37,441 nucleotides of DNA from Nonomuraea rhizosphaerae (GTDB taxonomy: Bacteria > Actinomycetota > Actinomycetes > Streptosporangiales > Streptosporangiaceae). The position numbers and the translations under genes were made by a program. The stretch is taken from the NCBI RefSeq assembly GCF_019396405.1, contig NZ_JAHKRL010000285.1:1-37441 (forward strand), read 5' to 3'. Shown here in pieces: positions 32,829 through 37,441 of the stretch (position 1 is its first letter; each line of letters starts with the position of its first letter). The notes under the pieces are model-generated. The model was not told the DNA's origin. It did not search any database and saw only the letters and a program-made list of their open reading frames with translations.

Positions 32829-33808
32829 GGTGCTCTCTCCTTCAGGTTCCGTCGCTGGAGAAGGACGGCGACGACGATGATCAGGCCCTTGGCGATCAGC
32901 TGGTCGCTGGTGTTGAGCCCGTTGAGGATGAACAGGTTGGTGATGAGGGTGAAGATCAGCAGGCCCAGGATCGAGCCGATGATCGTGCCTCGGCCGCCCG
33001 TGAGCAGGGTGCCGCCGATGATGACGGCGGCGATGGCGTCCAGCTCGTACAGGTCGCCGTGGGTGGACGACCCGGTGGTGGTGCGGGCCATGATGAGGAT
33101 GGCGGCGATGCCGCAGCAGAAGCCGGACAGCGCGTACAGCAGCATCGTGTGCCTGCGGATGTTGATGCCGGCCAGCCGCGCCGCCTCGGGGTTGCCGCCG
33201 ACCGCGTACGTGCGGCGCCCGAACGTCGTGCGGTTGAGCACGACCCAGCCGAGCACCACGACCAGCGCGAAGATGTAGACGAGCAGCGGGATGCCGAGCA
33301 GCCGGGTCGTGGACAGGTCCACGATCGCGCTGTTGTCGGTCTGGATGAGCTGCGTCTTGCGGTCGGACATGCGCTGTGCCAGGCCGCGCGCGGCGACCAG
33401 CATCGCCAGGGTGGCGATGAACGGCACCAGCCGCCCGTACGCGATGAGCAGCCCGTTCACCAGCCCCGCGCCGGTGCCGACGAGGACGGCGCAGATCATC
33501 ATCACCCACGGCCCGTACGACTGGGTGGCCAGCGTGGTCGCCCAGACGGAGGCCAGGGCCATGACGGCCCCGACGGATAAGTCGATGCCGCCGCCGATGA
33601 TGACGAACGTCGCGCCGACCGTGATGACCCCGATGGTGGCGGCCAGCGTCAGGATGCTGACGATGTTCGAGGTGGTGGCGAAGTTGTCGAACTTGGTGAC
33701 CAGGCCGACGACGGCGAGCAGCACGAGCGCGACCACCAGGCCCAGGTGTCGCGCCTCGCCGAGGCCGGCCAGGCGGTTGCGCGGACTGATCGCCGCGGGT
33801 TTGCTCAT
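32825..33808 (-). CDS. Sugar ABC transporter permease (RbsC-like)
   Basis: The 327-residue protein has about eight to ten membrane helices and the CUT2 permease pattern: GATFVIIGGGIDLSVGAVMAL, FIATLAMLVAARGLAQ, GRRTYAVGGNPEAARLAGIN and GGTLLTGGRGTIIGS. One permease gene implies a homodimeric channel. Its ATG shares a base with the ATPase stop (TGATG), and its own stop overlaps the binding-protein start. Confidence 0.93.
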   Translation of the reverse strand: MSKPAAISPRNRLAGLGEARHLGLVVALVLLAVVGLVTKFDNFATTSNIVSILTLAATIGVITVGATFVIIGGGIDLSVGAVMALASVWATTLATQSYGPWVMMICAVLVGTGAGLVNGLLIAYGRLVPFIATLAMLVAARGLAQRMSDRKTQLIQTDNSAIVDLSTTRLLGIPLLVYIFALVVVLGWVVLNRTTFGRRTYAVGGNPEAARLAGINIRRHTMLLYALSGFCCGIAAILIMARTTTGSSTHGDLYELDAIAAVIIGGTLLTGGRGTIIGSILGLLIFTLITNLFILNGLNTSDQLIAKGLIIVVAVLLQRRNLKERAP

Positions 33809-35295
33809 CAGGCGGCTCTCCCATTCATGATCATGTCGAGCACGTCGTGCTCGTCGAGTTCACGGGCGTCGCCCTGGTGGATGACCGTCCCCTCGCGCAG
33901 CACGAGCACGCGGTCGGACAGGCCCAGCACCTCGGGCACCTCGCTGGAGACCAGCAGGACGCCGATGCCCTGCTCGGCCAGCCCGCGGATGACCGCGTAC
34001 AGCTCGGCCCTGGCGCCGACGTCCACGCCCCGGGTCGGCTCGTCGAGCAGCAGCAGTTTGCGCCCGCCGAGCAGCCAGCGGGCCAGGACGGCCTTCTGCT
34101 GGTTGCCGCCGGACAGCGTCTTGATCGGGCGTTCGGGGTCGGGCGGGCGGATGTCGAGCATCTCGACCAGGCGCCGCGCCTCGGCGCGCTCGCGGGCCCG
34201 GTCGATCCAGCCGAACGTGGCGAAGCCGGGCAGGCTGCCCAGCGTGATGTTGGCGGTGACGCTCTGGTCGAGCAGCAGGGCCTGCGCCTTGCGCTCCTCG
34301 GGAGCCAGGCCCATGCCCTTGCGCACGGTCTTCACGACGTCGCCCCTGCGCAGGGTCTCGCCGTCGAGCACGACCCGGCCGGTGGCGCGCCGGGCGCCGT
34401 AGACCGCCTCCATGATCTCCGAGCGGCCGGAGCCGACCAGCCCGGCCAGTCCGACGATCTCGCCCGCGCGCACCTCGAACGACACGTCGGCGAACGCGCC
34501 CGGCGAGGTCAGGTGCTCCACCCGCAGCACCTCGTCGCCGGGCGACCCGGTGGCGCGGGGCGGGAAGACGTACTCGACGGTACGGCCGGTCATCAGCGAG
34601 ACGATCTCGGACGTCGGCGTGTCCCGGGCGGGCAGCCCGACGGCGACGGTGCGGCCGTCCTTGAGCACGGTGACCCGGTCGCCGATCTCGCGGATCTCCT
34701 CCAGGCGGTGGGAGATGTAGACGACGGCGACGCCCTGGGCGGTCAGCTCGCGGATGATCCGGAACAGGTTGGCCACCTCGTCGTGCGCCAGCGCGGCCGA
34801 CGGCTCGTCCATGATGATCAGCCGGGCGTCGTGGGAGAGCGCGCGGGCCATCGAGACGACCTGCTTGGCGGCCGGTGACAGCCGTCCGACCTCGGCCTTC
34901 GGCCGGATCTCCGGGTGGCCGAGCCTGGTCAGCACCTCGGCGGCGGCCCGGTTGGCCGCGCCCCTGTTCATCCAGCCGGCGCGGGCGTGCTCGTGGCCGA
35001 GGAAGATGTTCTCGGCCACGCTGAGCCCCTCGACCAGGTCGAGCTCCTGGTAGATGGTGGCGAAGCCGAGCCTGATCGCGTCGATCGGGCTGCTCGCCCT
35101 GATCTGCGCGCCGTTGAACTCGATCGTGCCCTCGTCGGGCTGGTGCACCCCGGCCAGGACCTTGATCAGCGTCGACTTGCCGGCGCCGTTCTGGCCCAGC
35201 AGGCAGTGAACCTCGCCCGCCTCGACGTCGAGATCGACGCCGTCGAGGGCGCGCACTCCGGGGAACTGTTTGACGATCCCCCTCATGACCAGCAT
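33808..35295 (-). CDS. Sugar ABC transporter ATPase (RbsA-like, two NBDs)
   Basis: The 495-residue protein fuses two nucleotide-binding domains. NBD1 has an intact Walker A (LLGQNGAGKST), the signature LSPAAKQVVSMARALS and Walker B LIIMDEPSAAL. NBD2 has a Walker A without Lys (GLVGSGRSE), as usual in this family, and the signature LSGGNQQK with Walker B LLLDEPTRGVD. The ATG at 35295 follows AAGGGA by seven bases and the ROK gene by 11 bases. CUT2 importers of this type carry ribose, xylose, galactose or inositol. Confidence 0.94.
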   Translation of the reverse strand: MLVMRGIVKQFPGVRALDGVDLDVEAGEVHCLLGQNGAGKSTLIKVLAGVHQPDEGTIEFNGAQIRASSPIDAIRLGFATIYQELDLVEGLSVAENIFLGHEHARAGWMNRGAANRAAAEVLTRLGHPEIRPKAEVGRLSPAAKQVVSMARALSHDARLIIMDEPSAALAHDEVANLFRIIRELTAQGVAVVYISHRLEEIREIGDRVTVLKDGRTVAVGLPARDTPTSEIVSLMTGRTVEYVFPPRATGSPGDEVLRVEHLTSPGAFADVSFEVRAGEIVGLAGLVGSGRSEIMEAVYGARRATGRVVLDGETLRRGDVVKTVRKGMGLAPEERKAQALLLDQSVTANITLGSLPGFATFGWIDRARERAEARRLVEMLDIRPPDPERPIKTLSGGNQQKAVLARWLLGGRKLLLLDEPTRGVDVGARAELYAVIRGLAEQGIGVLLVSSEVPEVLGLSDRVLVLREGTVIHQGDARELDEHDVLDMIMNGRAA

Positions 35296-35306
35296 CGCGG
35301 GTCCCT

Positions 35307-36464
35307 TCAGGCGTTCACGATCCGATTGATGTTGTCCGGGGACAGGTAGTGCTCGATCGCGAGGATCCCGGCGCCGAGGGCGGCGGCGTTGATCCCCGTA
35401 CGGCTCGGCACGATCGAGAGGTGGTGCGTGGCCAGCGGCAGCGACCTGCGGTAGACCGTCTCCTTGATCCCGGCGAGCAGGTGCTCGTGGACCCTGGACA
35501 GGGCGCCGCCGATGACGATCACCTCGGGGTTGAAGAAGTTGACGAGGCTGGCCAGCACCTCGCCGATGAGCCGGCCCGCCTCCCTGACCAGGCGTAACGC
35601 CTGCGTGTTGCCTCCCTGTACGAGCGCCACGACGTCGGCCCCCGACTCGGCGGGGATGCCCAGCTCGGTCAGCCGCCTGGCGACGGCCGCGCCGCCGGCC
35701 ACGGCTTCCAGGCAGGCGCTGTTGCCGCAGCGGCAGCCGGCGTCCTCGTGCCCGGAGACCCTGATGTGGCCGATGTCCCCGGCCGAGCCCTGTGCGCCGC
35801 GGTGCAGCGTGCCCTCGGCGACGATGCCGCAGCCGATGCCGGTGCCGATCTTGACGAACAGCAGGTGGCGGGTGCCGGGGTAGGCGTTGCGGTGCTCGCC
35901 CAGGGCCATCACGTTCACGTCGTTGTCGACGAACACGGCGCAGCCCTCGAAGTGCTCCGGGATCGGGTAGTCGTTCCAGCCCGGCATGATCGGCGGGTTG
36001 TTCGGCCGGCCGGTCGCGAACTCGACCGGCCCCGGCACCCCCATCCCCACGGCCCGCAGCGCCGCGCGGGGGCGGCCGGCCCGCTCCAGGAGCTCGTCCA
36101 GCCGCCGGTCCACGTGGGCCAGGACGGTCTCGGGGCCTTCGGCGATGAGCAGCGGGTCCTCGCACTCGGCCAGCACGTCGCTCGACATGTCCATCAGCGC
36201 GATCCTGCAGTGGGTGGCGCCGAGGTCGATGCCGGCGAAGGCGTGGTCCTCGGTGTGCAGCCGCAGCTGCCTGGGCGGACGCCCGCCGGTGGACTCGCCG
36301 CTCTCGGTCTCCTCCACCAGGCCGCTCTCGATCAGCGCGTCGACGCGCTGGCTGATCGTGGAGCGGGCGAGGCCGGTGATTTTCGCCAGGTCGGACCGGG
36401 TGGTCGCGGAGCCGGCGCTGATGAGCGTCAGAACATCACCGGGCGAGCCCGGAGCGGAGGTCAT
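35307..36464 (-). CDS. ROK family transcriptional regulator
   Basis: The 385-residue protein has an N-terminal winged helix (SDLAKITGLARSTISQRVDA, LIESGLVEETESGESTGGRP). The ROK sugar-binding/kinase-like domain follows, with AGIDLGATHCRIALMD and the zinc motif C-x-C-G-x3-C-x-E in CRCGNSACLEA. NagC/XylR-type ROK proteins repress sugar genes and release DNA on binding a sugar. It is the first gene of the ABC/dehydrogenase operon, 11 bases ahead of the ATPase. The ATG at 36464 has TATTGT six bases upstream and no Shine-Dalgarno, so it looks leaderless; a longer frame to 36593 adds no domain. Confidence 0.9.
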   Translation of the reverse strand: MTSAPGSPGDVLTLISAGSATTRSDLAKITGLARSTISQRVDALIESGLVEETESGESTGGRPPRQLRLHTEDHAFAGIDLGATHCRIALMDMSSDVLAECEDPLLIAEGPETVLAHVDRRLDELLERAGRPRAALRAVGMGVPGPVEFATGRPNNPPIMPGWNDYPIPEHFEGCAVFVDNDVNVMALGEHRNAYPGTRHLLFVKIGTGIGCGIVAEGTLHRGAQGSAGDIGHIRVSGHEDAGCRCGNSACLEAVAGGAAVARRLTELGIPAESGADVVALVQGGNTQALRLVREAGRLIGEVLASLVNFFNPEVIVIGGALSRVHEHLLAGIKETVYRRSLPLATHHLSIVPSRTGINAAALGAGILAIEHYLSPDNINRIVNA

Positions 36465-36470
36465 GCCGAG

Positions 36471-36500
36471 ACAATAAGATTCACCGATCCGGCAAATCAA
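36471..36500 (-). promoter_or_regulatory. Promoter of the ROK-ABC operon
   Basis: On the minus strand TTGATT (plus 36495-36500) and TATTGT (plus 36471-36476) are 18 bases apart. The ATG at 36464 begins seven bases after the -10, so transcription should start at or next to it. Confidence 0.6.
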
Positions 36501-36603
36501 GAGTGAAAATCGACCAAACTCACCGAACTTTCGCCGAACATCGAACAAAGGCCACCACGGGCGGTACGGGATGTTCGTCAAGAAGCTCGGCAAACGCCTC
36601 TCT

Positions 36604-36615
36604 TGGAACGTTCCA
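36604..36615. promoter_or_regulatory. Perfect 12-base palindrome TGGAACGTTCCA
   Basis: The site has the central CG typical of LacI/GalR boxes and lies about 140 bases upstream of the ROK start codon. No LacI gene is in the window; the ROK protein or a distant LacI regulator could bind it. Confidence 0.5.
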
Positions 36616-36628
36616 CAACAGAAGGGCT

Positions 36629-36665
36629 ACCCTTGCCGCCGCCTCGGAAGCGCGGCGGCAAGGGT
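36629..36665. terminator. Hairpin terminator after the short-chain dehydrogenase gene
   Basis: ACCCTTGCCGCCGC (36629-36642) pairs perfectly with GCGGCGGCAAGGGT (36652-36665) around a nine-base loop. It begins 11 bases beyond the stop of the minus-strand dehydrogenase gene and is followed by a weakly T-rich stretch. Confidence 0.8.
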
Positions 36666-36675
36666 TCCGCAGAGG

Positions 36676-37441
36676 TCAGAGCATCGCCTTCATCGAGTCG
36701 GCGGCCGACAGGACGTACGGCTGCTCGGCCATCACCTCGGACAGGTTGTCGGCGATCGCCTCCGGCGTGACGTCGTCGCTCTTCCAGCCCGGCCCCTCCG
36801 CCACGAACACCCGCGCCACCCGGCCGCCGCCGACGGTGAAGACCTCGCCGCTGGGCTCGCACGACTCGTGGACCAGATAGGCCACCAGCGCGCTGACCCG
36901 CTCGGGGGTGAACTTGGCCTCGAACTCGGCCGGCAGCAGCGACTCGGTCATCCGCGTCCAGGCGACCGGCGCGATGGCGTTGGCCTTGATGCCGTTGCGC
37001 GCGCCCTCGATGCCGAGCGTCTTGGTCAGGCCGACCAGGCCCATCTTGGCCGTGGAGTAGTTGGCCTGGCCGAAGTTGCCGAACAGGCCCGCCGGGCTGG
37101 AGGTGTTGACGATCCGGCCGTACCCGCCCTCCTTCATGTGCGGGTAGGCGGCCTGGGCGACCAGGTACGAGCCGCGCACGTGCACCGCCAGCACCCCGTC
37201 GAACTCCTCGACCGACATCTTGCCGAACGACCGGTCGCGCAGGATGCCGGCGTTGTTGACGAGGATGTCGACCTTCCCGTACGCGTCCACCGCGGCCTGC
37301 ACGATCGCCCGCGCGCCCTCGGGGGTGGCGACGTTGTCGGCGTTGGCGATGGCCTGGCCGCCGTTCTTGGTGATGAGCTCGACCACCTCGGCGGCCGGGC
37401 CGGCGGAGGCGCCGGTGCCGTCGGGCGGGCCGCCCCGGGCG
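36676..37441 (-). CDS. Short-chain dehydrogenase/reductase, 5' end outside the window
   Basis: The visible 255 residues are most of a classical SDR. The reading frame is open to the window edge (DGTGASAGPAAEVVELIT), so the Rossmann glycine motif lies outside. Present are VDILVNNAGILRD (NNAG), the catalytic Ser in NTSSPAGLFG, Y-x3-K in ANYSTAKMGLVGL and ANAIAPVAWTRM. The DGTGASAG insertion and the long C-terminal extension (VFVAEGPGW) match the SDR group related to HSD17B4-type 3-hydroxyacyl-CoA dehydrogenases, so a role in acyl-CoA or sterol side-chain oxidation is plausible. A strong hairpin follows its stop. Confidence 0.88.
   Translation of the reverse strand, partial: ARGGPPDGTGASAGPAAEVVELITKNGGQAIANADNVATPEGARAIVQAAVDAYGKVDILVNNAGILRDRSFGKMSVEEFDGVLAVHVRGSYLVAQAAYPHMKEGGYGRIVNTSSPAGLFGNFGQANYSTAKMGLVGLTKTLGIEGARNGIKANAIAPVAWTRMTESLLPAEFEAKFTPERVSALVAYLVHESCEPSGEVFTVGGGRVARVFVAEGPGWKSDDVTPEAIADNLSEVMAEQPYVLSAADSMKAML

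Overview
The window is chromosomal DNA from a very high-GC actinomycete. Typical actinobacterial markers are an F420-type luciferase-like oxidoreductase, a helix-turn-helix/DUF397 pair, an actinobacterial-type cytochrome bc1 cytochrome b, many GTG/TTG starts, and a mix of Shine-Dalgarno and apparently leaderless starts. The gene content fits the Streptosporangiales (Nonomuraea-like), but the genus is an inference. I saw no tRNA, rRNA, CRISPR array, prophage or complete insertion sequence.

Layout. (1) 1-4020, small regulatory units: a DUF559 protein; an F420-type oxidoreductase divergent from a MarR regulator with two similar palindromes between them; an ArsR-like regulator overlapping a double-SRPBCC protein. 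(2) 4056-10420, a compact glycan-like locus: GDP-mannose 4,6-dehydratase, GT4 glycosyltransferase, methyltransferase, an alpha/alpha-toroid protein without cyclase motifs, a stand-alone DUF1702 protein and a second methyltransferase. This is the best candidate for an undescribed pathway. (3) 10501-12267, a PPOX flavoprotein / 3Fe-4S ferredoxin / zinc alcohol dehydrogenase operon. (4) 12296-16749, small redox and detoxification genes with local regulators: CMD protein, RibD-C reductase, MerR, azoreductase, MarR, metallo-hydrolase and an unknown protein. (5) 16784-19608, an orphan QcrB paralogue behind a 13-codon coupled leader ORF, then a strong hairpin terminator and the DUF397/XRE pair. (6) 19831-24695, a NarL-type two-component system, an ABM monooxygenase, a DUF2306 membrane protein, a quinone-oxidoreductase-like MDR and an unusual two-part regulator. 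(7) 24913-27771, an operon for a small unknown protein, a class C beta-lactamase-fold hydrolase and an acyltransferase-3 membrane protein. (8) 27783-36464, a ROK-controlled sugar import and oxidation locus: CUT2 ABC transporter, two Gfo/Idh/MocA dehydrogenases, a TIM-barrel isomerase/lyase and a ThuA-like protein, consistent with a 3-keto-glycoside route. (9) 36676 to the right edge, a short-chain dehydrogenase cut by the window end.

How the parts work together. Most functions are paired with an adjacent regulator, and several intergenic regions carry clear palindromes (2031-2073, 13378-13396, 24744-24796, 36604-36615). Many neighbours overlap by 4 or 8 bases, which implies translational coupling. 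Two short leader ORFs (5336-5377 and 18403-18444) end in the start codon of the gene they precede, a recurrent feature here. Functions are assigned from recognisable motifs in the translated sequence; no database search was run.
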